From Marinobacter sp. BGYM27 (GTDB taxonomy: Bacteria > Pseudomonadota > Gammaproteobacteria > Pseudomonadales > Oleiphilaceae): 64,000 nucleotides of DNA. The position numbers and the translations under genes are program-made. Below, in pieces: positions 55,592 to 64,000 of the stretch; position 1 is the stretch's first letter; each line of letters opens with the position of its first letter. Location of the stretch: contig JANZNS010000002.1 of NCBI GenBank assembly GCA_025153445.1, positions 542,421-606,420 of the forward strand, read 5' to 3'. The notes under the pieces are model-generated. The model had not been told where the DNA came from. It did not search any database and was given only the letters and a program-made list of their open reading frames with translations.

Positions 55592-56827
55592 ATGAGTAAT
55601 CCGCAATTCGACATCATCGTATTTGGTGCAACCAGCTTCGTAGGGCAGATACTGAGCCGGTATCTGATCGAACAATATGGGCTTGATAGCAACGTAAAAT
55701 GGGCCATAGCCGGACGGTCAGAAGGCAAACTCGTGAGTCTGAAAGCGGATCTTGGCGCGCCAGCGGCTGATCTGGATATCATTATCGCCGATGCCAGTGA
55801 TGATGCCCAATTGGCGGCCATGTGCGCCCAGACCCGCACAGTAATCTCCACAGTAGGGCCATATGCGCTCTATGGCGAACCGCTGGTGAAAGCCTGCTGC
55901 GAACAGGGCACGCATTATTGCGATCTGACCGGTGAAGTGCAGTGGATCCGGGAAATGATCATCAAATACGAGGCCCAGGCGAAAGCCTCCGGCGCTCGCA
56001 TTGTTCATTGTTGTGGCTTTGACTCGATACCGTCTGACCTGGGTGTGTTTTTCCTTCAGCAGCAAGCTGCACAGCAGTTCGGTGCGGCCTGTCCGACGGT
56101 CAAAATGCGGGTAAAAGCTGCCAAAGGCGGATTTTCCGGTGGCACCGCTGCCAGTCTGATCAACGTTGCCAAGGAGGCCGCTGCCGATCCGGCACTGCGC
56201 AAGTCTCTGGCGAATCCTTACTCGATATGCCCGACTGATTTCCGCCCGTCCCGTCGTCAGCACAACGTCAAATCAGCTGAGTTTGATGCTGACTTCGATG
56301 CCTGGACAGCGCCGTTTGTGATGGGTGCGATCAATACCCGTGTAGTTCACCGCTCCAACGCCCTTCAACACGCCGCTTACGGCGAAGAATTCGGTTATGA
56401 CGAAGCCGTGCTGACAGGCACCGGTTTGAAGGGGCGTGCTGCAGCATTGGCGGTCACAGCCGGTATGGGCGGATTCCTGGTTGCCAGTGTGATCAAGCCA
56501 ACACGTTGGGCACTTGAGAAATTCGTACTACCCAAGCCAGGTGAAGGGCCAACGCCAAAAGCGCAGCGTGAGGGCTTCTATGATCTGCGCTTTGTTGGCA
56601 TCTCGGCTGACGGCAAGTTGCTGCGCACCAAAGTCACCGGCGACCGTGATCCCGGTTACGGTTCTACCGGTAAAATGTTGGGCGAAGCGGCCATGTGCCT
56701 TACGTTCGATCTGGACGCCGCAACCCCTGGCGGCTTCTGGACGCCAGCATCGCTGTTTGGCCACAAGATCATTGAACGGCTGGAAGCAAATGCCGGTTTG
56801 CGGTTTGAGGTAATGGAAAGCCGTTAG
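55592..56827 (+). CDS. Saccharopine-dehydrogenase-like oxidoreductase (trans-acting enoyl reductase type)
   Basis: The 411-residue protein has an N-terminal Rossmann fold (DIIVFGATSFVGQILSRYL) and AIAGRSEGKL, with VISTVGPYALYGEPLVKACCE and HYCDLTGE further in. These are typical of the saccharopine dehydrogenase-like family that includes mycobacterial trans-acting enoyl reductases. It probably reduces or oxidises a lipid-like substrate using NAD(P)H. It is convergent with cydC, separated by nine bases. Confidence 0.82.
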   Translation: MSNPQFDIIVFGATSFVGQILSRYLIEQYGLDSNVKWAIAGRSEGKLVSLKADLGAPAADLDIIIADASDDAQLAAMCAQTRTVISTVGPYALYGEPLVKACCEQGTHYCDLTGEVQWIREMIIKYEAQAKASGARIVHCCGFDSIPSDLGVFFLQQQAAQQFGAACPTVKMRVKAAKGGFSGGTAASLINVAKEAAADPALRKSLANPYSICPTDFRPSRRQHNVKSAEFDADFDAWTAPFVMGAINTRVVHRSNALQHAAYGEEFGYDEAVLTGTGLKGRAAALAVTAGMGGFLVASVIKPTRWALEKFVLPKPGEGPTPKAQREGFYDLRFVGISADGKLLRTKVTGDRDPGYGSTGKMLGEAAMCLTFDLDAATPGGFWTPASLFGHKIIERLEANAGLRFEVMESR

Positions 56828-56836
56828 GCCGCCGTG

Positions 56837-58486
56837 TCAGTTGCCAAGAGTGATCACCTGATCAACTCTTGGCAATGCCTCATCATCATGCGCCAGCGCG
56901 ATCAGGGTACGTTGGGCGAGATAGCCGGGGAGACGCTGCTTGATGCGGTTTGCCGTGTTGGTGTCGACGCCGGTGAAGGGCTCATCAAGAATGATGGCAG
57001 GTGTGTCCGCCAACAATGTGCGGGCGAGCGCAACGCGTCGGGCTTCTCCGCCCGATAGCTGATGATCGTTTCCGCCAATCCAGGTCAATAGCCCATCGGA
57101 CCACCGGTTAACCGTGCCGGCAAGTTCAACGACCTCCAATACCTTCCAGATCTTTTCCGCCGACGCGCCAGCATCTCCTATCAGCAGGTTATCCAGCAAC
57201 GTCATGTTGAACAGCTGGGTCCGCTGGGCCAGGTAGCTGACGCCAAGGTTAATCCCCACAGCCAAGTTGTCCGGGTCTGGTGTAACCGGGAAGGTGACAA
57301 CTCCCGATTGTGGTTTAAGTAGTCCAGCCGCAATCCTGGCGACCGTGCTTTTGCCGGCGCCTGAGCGGCCCACCAGCCCGATCGAATGTTGTTCGTTGGC
57401 AGAAAAAGAAAGACCTGTAACCGTTGGAGGTTGCCCGGGATAGTGAAATCCGATGTTCGTGAGTTCTAGTGTGCCGGCCTGGAAGTGTGTTGTATCGACT
57501 TTATCTGGCGCTACTTGCGGGCCGGATTCCCGGTTTAGCCTGCGAGCTGAGCCGACAGTCGCCCCCCAGGCGCCGAATGCGGGGGGCAGGGCCGTGTAAG
57601 CCTCCCCGACGCCCAGTAAGGCCAGGATCACCAGCACCAGTGCAGGACCGCTTAGTTGACCACTTTGAACTGCAAACAGGCCGTTGATGAGTACGATAGT
57701 CATCGCGACCTGCACAGCTGCGGTAACCAGCCCTTGTGCCACCGCCGTGTTGCGGTCTGCACGGAGTTGAGGTGCCATGATGCCGGCATCGTCACGCAGT
57801 AGCATCCGGCCTCTGGATGTCATCAGCCCGGCTGCTGCCAGTTCTTTGTGCGCGTCCAGCGTGCTGATAATATCGAGACGCAATTCCTCAATTCTATCAA
57901 TGCGTTGCTGTGTATGTTTCAGGTTAATTTGCGCCAATAGAACTGTGACGCAGACCAGAAGCCCAGCGAACAAACACAGCAACAGAACCGCAGTCGCGGT
58001 ACTGATCAGCAGACCAAGCCCGGCAGCGATGAGTGTGGTAACCAACGCCACTGCTGCCGGCGCGGCCAGTCTGAGGTAGAGATTGTCCAGTGCGTCGATG
58101 TCGTGAGTGAGCCTGCTGAGCCGGCGCGAAGAGTGGGTGGCGGCTGCGTTGATCGGATAGCGTGTAATAGCGGTAAACAACAAGGTCCGGAGGTCGGCCA
58201 GCAGTCGCAACACGGTGTCATGGTTCACGACGCGCTCAAAGTAGCGTGCGACTGTGCGCGCTAGTGCGAAGAAGCGAATGCCGCCGCCAGGGGTGTATAT
58301 GTTCAGAGTCGCCTGAATGCCTTGTGCCAGCAACGCCCCCGTTACGGCGGCCGAGGTTAGAAACCAGCCCGACAGGCCCAGCAGGCCAATACCTGCCAGC
58401 AGCGTTGTCAGCATCAGCACGGCGCCGAGCAGCAGGCGACCGGTATGTGGCTTTAATGGTTGTAGCCAGGGCCAGAGCTCACGCAT
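56837..58486 (-). CDS. cydC: Thiol/heme-type ABC exporter CydC
   Basis: The 549-residue protein is a fused permease-ATPase. It has an N-terminal six-helix domain (GIGLLGLSGWFLTSAAV), Walker A VGRSGAGKSTV, signature LSGGEARRVAL and Walker B AIILDEPFTGVD. With CydD it exports glutathione/cysteine (or heme compounds) to the periplasm, which is needed for assembly of cytochrome bd. ATG at 58486 overlaps the cydD stop by eight bases (ATGCGTGA). Its last codons lie in a strong hairpin at 56841-56875. Confidence 0.9.
   Translation of the reverse strand: MRELWPWLQPLKPHTGRLLLGAVLMLTTLLAGIGLLGLSGWFLTSAAVTGALLAQGIQATLNIYTPGGGIRFFALARTVARYFERVVNHDTVLRLLADLRTLLFTAITRYPINAAATHSSRRLSRLTHDIDALDNLYLRLAAPAAVALVTTLIAAGLGLLISTATAVLLLCLFAGLLVCVTVLLAQINLKHTQQRIDRIEELRLDIISTLDAHKELAAAGLMTSRGRMLLRDDAGIMAPQLRADRNTAVAQGLVTAAVQVAMTIVLINGLFAVQSGQLSGPALVLVILALLGVGEAYTALPPAFGAWGATVGSARRLNRESGPQVAPDKVDTTHFQAGTLELTNIGFHYPGQPPTVTGLSFSANEQHSIGLVGRSGAGKSTVARIAAGLLKPQSGVVTFPVTPDPDNLAVGINLGVSYLAQRTQLFNMTLLDNLLIGDAGASAEKIWKVLEVVELAGTVNRWSDGLLTWIGGNDHQLSGGEARRVALARTLLADTPAIILDEPFTGVDTNTANRIKQRLPGYLAQRTLIALAHDDEALPRVDQVITLGN
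56841..56875. other. Long stem-loop covering the 3' end of cydC
   Basis: TTGCCAAGAGT (56841-56851) is mirrored by ACTCTTGGCAA (56865-56875), with a further GATCA/TGATC stem inside, so the RNA can fold into a 16-bp hairpin with one bulged A. It contains the last codons of cydC. No T-run follows on either side. It could stabilise the transcript end or act as a weak terminator for both convergent genes. Confidence 0.45.
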
Positions 58487-60227
58487 TATCCAGCCGTCCT
58501 TCATTGAGCTGATAGACCTTATCAGCGAACGCGAGCATCGCTGCGTGGTGGCTTGAGAAAATCAGCGTGCGCTGGCCATCGGCCAATAGTTGCAGCGCAT
58601 TGATGATCATCCTTTCGCTGTGCTCGTCCAGCCCGGCCGTGGGCTCATCCAGTAGCACAAGGTCATAATCCGATAACAGCACGCGCGCCAGCGACAGCCG
58701 ACGGGCCTGACCGCCGGAAAGCGCAGCACCGGATTCGAAAAGTGGTGCGTGCAAGCCGGTAGGTGCGGCATCAACTCGTTCTCTCAGGCCGACTTCGTCA
58801 AGCGCAGCGAGCATGGACGCGTCGCTCGCCTCCGGCGCCACCAGTCTCAGGTTTTCAGCCCAGGAACCGTGATAGAGGTACGGCTCCTGACCCAGCCAAC
58901 CAAATCGGTTATAGCCAGGTTGGGCTCCAAATACCGTCGCCCGACCTTGCGTGGGTTGCTGGAACCCTGCAATGAGATTCAGCAGTGTTGATTTTCCAGA
59001 GCCCGATGGGCCGGCCAGCCCGATGACACTGCCTCTGGGGATTGCCAGATTGATGCTGCTCAGAACATTGCCGCGCCCCGAAAAGGCAACCGTTACATCC
59101 TCAATCTCGACCTGGTTACTCAGGGCTTCAGGCGCCTCGGTTTGCCGAGCGGCAGTGGGAGAAGGGGTATCAGTCACCGGCTGAAGGCGCGATATAAGCT
59201 GTTCTGAAGCGCCCAGTGCGGCGGCCCGGTCATGGTAATACTGCGACAGTTGGCGCAGTGGCTGAAAAAATTCAGGTGCAAGCATGAGTACAAACAAGCC
59301 GGTAAAAAGTGTGAGCGATGCGGAAGGCCCAAAATTGATGTAGCCCAGCAGGCCGAACCCGATATAAATGGCAATCACTGCGATGGCGACCGAGGCGAAA
59401 AATTCCAACACTGCAGATGATAAAAAGGCGATGCGTAGTGTTTTCATATTGGTGCGTCTGTAGGCATCAGACGCTTCGCGCACATCTCGAGTTGCATGCT
59501 CCGTCTGGTTGAACAACTGTAGAGTCAGTATGCCGCGCAACTGATCGAGAAAGTGGCCTGATAGGCGCCCAAGGGTTTCAAAATGCTGTTGGTTCAGGCG
59601 CTCCGCGCCCATACCGACCAGTGCCATAAACAAAGGAATCAAAGGCGCCGAAAGCAAAAGAAAGCCGCCGGCAATATAATCCAGCGGAAAGACCACTAGC
59701 AGAATCATGACTGGCACTAGAACTGAAAGCAGCATCTGCGGCATGAAACGGGCGTAATAGCCGTCCAGCGCCTCAACCTGTTCAAGCCATTCGCTGGCAT
59801 GGGTGGCCGGACTGTCGGAATCCATTCCATTCGGACCTTTGTGTTGCCAGGATTGCGCGAGCTGTTTGCGCACTTCCTGTCTTACAGCCTGACTTGCACT
59901 TGCGGCTGCGGTGTCCTTGGCGATTTGCGCCAGGGTTCTGACGGCAATAGCGACGATAATGCCGGCTATTGCGGGGTACAGATCCGGCAGCGCGCTGGAA
60001 TGCGTGATCGCCTGGTCAATGGTCCAGGCGATCAACCCCAATTGCACGATCGTTGCCACGGCCGCTACAAGGCCGGCGGCGATGGCGGCTAAAACAAGCG
60101 GACGGGCATGTGTGCCCAAGTCTGCAAGCCACTGGCGAGAGGAGGGGCGAGCGGGAGGCCCTTCATCAGTCGCCGCAGCCACGTTTTCTTGCAGCTGCGG
60201 CGCTAACGAATCAGTGGTAGCCGGCAT
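58479..60227 (-). CDS. cydD: Thiol/heme-type ABC exporter CydD
   Basis: The 582-residue fused permease-ATPase has Walker A LAGPSGSGKSTLL, signature LSGGQARRLSL and Walker B LVLLDEPTAGLD, after an N-terminal six-helix domain. It forms a heterodimer with CydC. The first methionine with good context is at 60227 (MPATTDSLAP), overlapping the end of cydB by 17 bases. A longer frame inside cydB is unlikely to be used. Confidence 0.9.
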   Translation of the reverse strand: MPATTDSLAPQLQENVAAATDEGPPARPSSRQWLADLGTHARPLVLAAIAAGLVAAVATIVQLGLIAWTIDQAITHSSALPDLYPAIAGIIVAIAVRTLAQIAKDTAAASASQAVRQEVRKQLAQSWQHKGPNGMDSDSPATHASEWLEQVEALDGYYARFMPQMLLSVLVPVMILLVVFPLDYIAGGFLLLSAPLIPLFMALVGMGAERLNQQHFETLGRLSGHFLDQLRGILTLQLFNQTEHATRDVREASDAYRRTNMKTLRIAFLSSAVLEFFASVAIAVIAIYIGFGLLGYINFGPSASLTLFTGLFVLMLAPEFFQPLRQLSQYYHDRAAALGASEQLISRLQPVTDTPSPTAARQTEAPEALSNQVEIEDVTVAFSGRGNVLSSINLAIPRGSVIGLAGPSGSGKSTLLNLIAGFQQPTQGRATVFGAQPGYNRFGWLGQEPYLYHGSWAENLRLVAPEASDASMLAALDEVGLRERVDAAPTGLHAPLFESGAALSGGQARRLSLARVLLSDYDLVLLDEPTAGLDEHSERMIINALQLLADGQRTLIFSSHHAAMLAFADKVYQLNEGRLDNA

Positions 60228-61212
60228 CGGCGCGAACCTTGCCGCGGAATACCCAGTAGGTCCAGGCGGTATAAACCAGAATAATCGGGATAACGAACAG
60301 AAGCCCGAGCAACAGGAACAATTGCGATTCCGGCGCGGAGGCTGCATCCCAAAGCGTGAAGTTGGGCGGCACAACGTAGGGCCAACGACTGACAATCAGC
60401 CCCAGGTAGCTGAAGATAAACAGACCCATCGTCGCTACAAACGGCATGCCTTCACGCCGCATCTTCAGTGACCGGTATATGCGGTAGGCACAGAACATGG
60501 CAAGCGCCGGTAATATCCATATTACCTGGATGGTTGAAAACCAACGATCGCGTACCAGGTCATCAACAAACGGCGTCCAGAAACTGACAACGGCAAATAC
60601 GACCAGCACGACAAAGAGCAGGGGCATCGCGATTTTATAGGCCCAATCCTGAATGTAGCCCTCGGATTTAAGGATCAGCCAGGTGCTTCCCAGTAGCGCA
60701 TAACCGGCCATGAGCCCAAATCCGGTGAGTACAGTGAAGGGTGTCAGCCAGTCGAAAGCGCCGCCAACATAGACCAGTCCTTCGGTATTAAAGCCCTGAA
60801 TATAGGCGCCAACAACGGCCCCCTGGGCGAACGATGCGATCATCGAACCGCCTGCGAATGCCCAGTTCCAGAGATAACGCGACGTGTTGGCTTTGAAGCG
60901 AAATTCAAATGCCACCCCTCGAAAAATCAGGCCAGCAAGCAGCAGGAATACACCGATGTAAAGTGCTGGCAGAAATATCGAATACACCAGTGGAAATGCG
61001 GCCAGCAATCCTGCGCCACCAAGCACCAGCCAGGTTTCATTCCCGTCCCATACCGGCGCAACAGAGTTCATCATCACATCCCGGGCTTCTTCGTCGGGAG
61101 CGAAGGGGAAGAGGATGCCTAGCCCCAAATCGAACCCATCCATCAATACATACATAATGATGCCGAACCCGATAATCACAGCCCAGATCAGTGCCAGGTC
61201 AAAGGTTTGCAT
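60211..61212 (-). CDS. cydB: Cytochrome bd-type quinol oxidase subunit II
   Basis: The 333-residue membrane protein begins QTFDLALIWAVIIGFGIIMYVLMDGFDLGLG, the standard CydB start, with about eight helices and the WDGNETWLVL motif. It partners CydA in the quinol oxidase. Its length is near that of the short CioB-type subunits. It starts two bases after the end of cydA. Confidence 0.93.
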   Translation of the reverse strand: MQTFDLALIWAVIIGFGIIMYVLMDGFDLGLGILFPFAPDEEARDVMMNSVAPVWDGNETWLVLGGAGLLAAFPLVYSIFLPALYIGVFLLLAGLIFRGVAFEFRFKANTSRYLWNWAFAGGSMIASFAQGAVVGAYIQGFNTEGLVYVGGAFDWLTPFTVLTGFGLMAGYALLGSTWLILKSEGYIQDWAYKIAMPLLFVVLVVFAVVSFWTPFVDDLVRDRWFSTIQVIWILPALAMFCAYRIYRSLKMRREGMPFVATMGLFIFSYLGLIVSRWPYVVPPNFTLWDAASAPESQLFLLLGLLFVIPIILVYTAWTYWVFRGKVRADAGYH

Positions 61213-61214
61213 GA

Positions 61215-62666
61215 TCAGTTACCTCCTTTCCGGGTGGGGTCGGAATCCATATCGTCACCGATGCCGGGATAGGGCTCATATTCGAATTTGACGTGTGCCG
61301 CTGAGAATGGCCGCATCGGGCGCTCGGACTGCTCATCCGGTTCGTCAGTGCCGTCGTCTTCAAGGCCGGCTTGGAGTACACGGAACAGGTAGTAAACGCC
61401 AGCGGTGAAGACCAGCGCATATACGACGATATAGCCAATCAGTGAGAACAGTGCCATCCCGCCCGTTAGCGACGGTGTGACGCCTTCAGCCTGGGTCATC
61501 ATGCCGTAGACCAGCCAGGGTGATCGCCCCGTCTCGGTCACAAACCAACCCGCTAATACCGCCAAAAACGGTGTAATGCTCATCGCCCGCATTGACTGAA
61601 GAAACCAGCGAGAGGTGTAAACCTTGCGGCGGATTCTCAATACGAGGCCTGAAATCCCAAAAAATATCATCAGCAAACCAAGCGCCACCATGACCCTGAA
61701 TGACCAGAATACGACGGGCACGACCGGCTGCTCCTCGGGAGAGACCTCTTTGAGTCCGGGAACGACGCCATCCCACTCATGAGTAAGAATAAGACTGGCC
61801 ATATGAGGGATGCCAATCTCCATGATATTGCTCTGGGTCTCACGATCAGGCCAGGCAAACAGCAACAGCGGCACTCCTGACTCTGTTTCCCAATTACCTT
61901 CCATCGCCGCAACTTTCATGGGCTGGTGTTCAAGCGTATTAAGGCCATGAAAGTCGCCGACAACGGCCTGCAGGGGCGCAATAATCAGAATTAGCCAAAG
62001 ACACATCGATAGCGCCTTGCGGTTTGAATCGACCTCTCTGCGGTGCAGCAGGTACCACGCACTGACACCTGCCACAACGAAACTGCCGGTAAGGAAAGAT
62101 GCGAGCACCATATGCATGAAGCGGTATGGGAACGACGGATTGAAAATAGCGTCGAACCAGGAGATAACATGGAATGCGCCATCCCTGAACTCAACACCGG
62201 CGGGGGTTTGCATCCAGCTGTTGGCGGAGAGAATCCAGAATGTCGAAATGAGCGTGCCTGTGGCGACCATAATCGCCGCAAAAAGGTGAACGCCTGCGGG
62301 AACCTTGTCTCGACCGAAAAGCAGTACCCCAAGAAACGCCGCTTCCAGGAAGAAGGCCGTGAGCACTTCATAGCTCAGCATCGGTCCGAGAAAGTTGGCG
62401 GAGGCCTGGGCGAAATTGCTCCAGTTGGTGCCAAACTGGAACGACATCACAATACCGGACACCACGCCCATCCCGAACACAACCGCAAACACTTTGGTCC
62501 AGAATGCGGATAGCCTGACCCATTGAGGGTTTTGTGTTCGAAAGGCGAGGCCTTCAAGCACCGCAATATAGGATGCAAGCCCGATAGTGAACACGGGGAA
62601 AATGGCATGAAACGATATCACGAAGGCAAACTGAATTCGGGATAGCAATAACGGATCGAGATCCAC
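61215..62666 (-). CDS. cydA: Cytochrome bd-type quinol oxidase subunit I (cyanide-insensitive-like)
   Basis: The 483-residue membrane protein contains the heme ligands and core motifs LSRIQFAFVISFHAIFP, FLEAAFLG, HMVLASFLTG and GWFVTETGRSPW. The Q-loop region (GDFHGLNTLEHQPMKVAAMEG) is short, as in the cyanide-insensitive CIO group. The enzyme oxidises quinol and reduces O2 to water. GTG at 62666 is preferred as start: GGAGG lies six bases upstream, while the ATG at 62678 overlaps that ribosome site and has none of its own. The 263 bases upstream, shared with the divergent methyltransferase, show no clear FNR box. Confidence 0.92.
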   Translation of the reverse strand: MDLDPLLLSRIQFAFVISFHAIFPVFTIGLASYIAVLEGLAFRTQNPQWVRLSAFWTKVFAVVFGMGVVSGIVMSFQFGTNWSNFAQASANFLGPMLSYEVLTAFFLEAAFLGVLLFGRDKVPAGVHLFAAIMVATGTLISTFWILSANSWMQTPAGVEFRDGAFHVISWFDAIFNPSFPYRFMHMVLASFLTGSFVVAGVSAWYLLHRREVDSNRKALSMCLWLILIIAPLQAVVGDFHGLNTLEHQPMKVAAMEGNWETESGVPLLLFAWPDRETQSNIMEIGIPHMASLILTHEWDGVVPGLKEVSPEEQPVVPVVFWSFRVMVALGLLMIFFGISGLVLRIRRKVYTSRWFLQSMRAMSITPFLAVLAGWFVTETGRSPWLVYGMMTQAEGVTPSLTGGMALFSLIGYIVVYALVFTAGVYYLFRVLQAGLEDDGTDEPDEQSERPMRPFSAAHVKFEYEPYPGIGDDMDSDPTRKGGN

Positions 62667-62929
62667 AAAAACCTCCATGGTCTAACGCTATTGAGAGGGC
62701 GGGGCAGATCAGTACATATCAGCCTGTCGCGCCTGGAGCCGGATAGGGTGGTGACACCACACACTCAACGAGCGTATTCCTGACATAAAGTTAATACAAT
62801 TGGACGGATTGTCCTGCCTGGCGCTGACCTAAGGTATCCTGTTCAACTATAGAGTCTCTGAAAAAGTCTTGCGAAGAATGCAGCTGCAAGTTTTCCTTAA
62901 TTACGAACATCTCTGAAAACAGGATTAGG

Positions 62930-63553
62930 ATGGGAATTTACAGCGAAAGAATACTGCCGCACGTCATTGATCACGCCTGTAGCATCGGGTCGATCATGAA
63001 ACTCCGACAAAAGCTGATTCCCATGGCGTCAGGCAATGTGCTTGAGGTCGGTATGGGCTCGGGAGTGAATCTTCAGTTCTACAATCCTGAAGCAGTTGGG
63101 TGTGTTTTCGGGCTGGAGCCTTCATCAGGTATGCGCCGAAAAGCGCAGCAAAACCTGAGCACATCACCGGTGCCGGTTGAATGGCTTGATTTACCGGGCG
63201 AGCAGATTCCGCTCGACGATAACAGCGTGGATACCGTCGTGCTCACGTTCACACTGTGCACCATTCCCGATTGGCGTAAAGCGCTACAGCAGATGTGGCG
63301 TGTACTTAAGCCGGGCGGCCGGTTACTGTTTTGTGAACATGGGCAGTCGCCGGATCAAAAGGTTGCGATCTGGCAGAACCGCGTCACACCAGCCTGGAAG
63401 AAAATTGCGGGTGGATGCCATCTGAACCGACCTATTGATACCTGCATTCGGGGAGAGGGATTTGAAATTGAAAAGCTTGAAAATCTCTATATCCGCAATG
63501 CCCCTAAAATAGCGGGCTACATCTACTTTGGAGTGGCGAGAAAACCGGAATAA
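62930..63553 (+). CDS. Class I SAM-dependent methyltransferase
   Basis: The 207-residue protein has the SAM-binding motif VLEVGMGSGVNLQFY, the acidic second motif GLEPSSGM, and post-motif FTLCTIPDWRKALQQMWRVLKPGGRLLFCEHG. The pattern is closest to METTL7/UbiE-like small-molecule methyltransferases. Substrate unknown. It is divergent from cydA and ends 90 bases before tRNA-Leu, in the same direction. Confidence 0.82.
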   Translation: MGIYSERILPHVIDHACSIGSIMKLRQKLIPMASGNVLEVGMGSGVNLQFYNPEAVGCVFGLEPSSGMRRKAQQNLSTSPVPVEWLDLPGEQIPLDDNSVDTVVLTFTLCTIPDWRKALQQMWRVLKPGGRLLFCEHGQSPDQKVAIWQNRVTPAWKKIAGGCHLNRPIDTCIRGEGFEIEKLENLYIRNAPKIAGYIYFGVARKPE

Positions 63554-63589
63554 GGACGCCCATCTCACTCAGATCTTGGGCTTCAACAA

Positions 63590-63618
63590 TTGCGTTACCG
63601 CTCAGCGCCTTATACAAT
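63590..63618 (+). promoter_or_regulatory. Predicted sigma-70 promoter for tRNA-Leu
   Basis: TTGCGT (63590-63595) and TACAAT (63613-63618) are 17 bases apart, followed by a G+C-rich discriminator (CCCGCC). The layout resembles the tRNA-Gly/Cys promoter and would start transcription about 20 bases before the tRNA. Confidence 0.55.
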
Positions 63619-63643
63619 CCCGCCTCCTTCCAAAGCTGTCCGT

Positions 63644-63729
63644 GCCCGGGTGGTGAAATGGTAGACACTGGGGACTTAAAATCCCCTGACCGTTAGGTCG
63701 TGCCGGTTCGAGTCCGGCTCCGGGTACCA
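63644..63729 (+). tRNA. tRNA-Leu (anticodon UAA)
   Basis: The 86-base cloverleaf has acceptor GCCCGGG paired with TCCGGGT, an anticodon stem GGGGA/TCCCC with loop CTTAAAA giving UAA, a long variable arm (CTGACCGTTAGGTCG), T-loop GTTCGAGTC and encoded CCA. A run of seven T at 63828-63834 downstream could terminate it. In E. coli the same isoacceptor (leuZ) directly follows tRNA-Cys. Confidence 0.95.
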
Positions 63730-63877
63730 ATTACACTCCAATCGCTTTTTCGGTGAGTCTCGAAGTAACAATGTATATGTCTTTTTAGACGCACTACACT
63801 CCATGCGGCTTAACCAAGTCACTAAGGTTTTTTTGTGCGCATCTACATTCTTTAGCTGGATTGGTGTCATACGGTAG

Positions 63878-63902
63878 TGTAGTGGTCAACTAATCCCGGA
63901 CA
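63878..63902. repeat. Probable terminal inverted repeat of the IS at the right edge
   Basis: The sequence TGTAGTGGTCAACTAATCCC and onward to GGACA begins with TG, as IS3-family ends do, and contains the transposase stop codon. The other end lies outside the window. Confidence 0.5.
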
Positions 63903-64000
63903 GTATTTTAAGGTTTTCCTCTGCTGCAACGGGAGAAATGCTGCCGTTGAACGTATGAGGTCTTTGCTGGTTGTAGTAGTCCATCAGATAGCCACCAACA
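63886..64000 (-). mobile_element. 3' end of an IS3-family transposase (orfB, partial)
   Basis: The minus-strand frame open at the window edge encodes 37 residues ending LMDYYNQQRPHTFNGSISP and AEENLKILSGIS before the stop. The YNxxRPHxxNG motif is the conserved end of the IS3-family DDE integrase. The rest of the element is outside the window. It sits about 150 bases downstream of tRNA-Leu. Confidence 0.85.

Noticed and set aside
62679..62929. FNR/ANR box upstream of cydA
   Set aside because: No TTGAT-N4-ATCAA-like site could be found; only weak partial matches.
63676..63870. Minus-strand frame of 64 codons over tRNA-Leu
   Set aside because: Its end (PEPDSNRHDLTVRGF) is the familiar complement of a leucine tRNA, not a protein.
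1..64000. CRISPR array, rRNA operon or cobalamin riboswitch
   Set aside because: I saw no regularly spaced repeats, no rRNA sequence and no B12-box in any leader; the cob operon start lies outside the window.

Overview
The window looks like a chromosome segment from a marine gammaproteobacterium, perhaps close to Marinobacter. Three things suggest this: the uvrY-uvrC-pgsA-tRNA-Gly-tRNA-Cys order, a recC-recB-recD operon, and a complete run of aerobic (CobG/CobN type) cobalamin genes. The genus is an inference; no rRNA is present to anchor it.

Region 1 (1-14338) is an aerobic cobalamin operon, with most genes overlapping by 1-4 bases. The order is the end of a ChlD-like chelatase subunit, then cobO, cobB, cobW, cobN, cobG, cobH, cobI, cobJ, (cobK on the minus strand), cobL, cobE, cobM, cobF. 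It covers precorrin-2 methylation, ring contraction, cobalt insertion and adenosylation. Region 2 (14310-20728) is an uptake/catabolic cluster of unknown substrate: alpha/beta hydrolase, 2-oxoglutarate/Fe(II) oxygenase, EamA transporter, a NitT/TauT-type ABC transporter and a zinc deaminase. Region 3 (20747-25854) is housekeeping: azlCD, a YheU-type protein, uvrY, uvrC, pgsA, tRNA-Gly, tRNA-Cys.

Region 4 (25855-42453) is an accessory, defence-rich island. It starts with a MITE-like palindrome and an SbcCD/YhaON-like nuclease pair. Next is a more A+T-rich cassette holding a GHKL ATPase operon (a 76-residue protein, the ATPase and two unrecognised proteins), a 5-methylcytosine methyltransferase and a Vsr nuclease. 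This cassette is bracketed by a 40-bp imperfect inverted repeat (35/40 identical) and by debris of an IS3 orfA and a CIA30-family gene. A Wadjet/MksBEFG-like SMC operon in the order D-C-A-B follows. The GHKL operon is the best candidate here for a poorly described defence system.

Region 5 (42560-64000) returns to core-like genes: csbD, a DUF1328 gene, recCBD, a voltage-gated channel whose filter suggests calcium permeation, small membrane proteins, a saccharopine-dehydrogenase-like enzyme, the cydABDC cluster with a short-Q-loop (CIO-type) CydA, a methyltransferase, tRNA-Leu(UAA), and the end of an IS3-family element at the right edge. tRNA-Leu(UAA) directly follows tRNA-Cys in the E. coli glyW-cysT-leuZ cluster; here the two lie about 38 kb apart.
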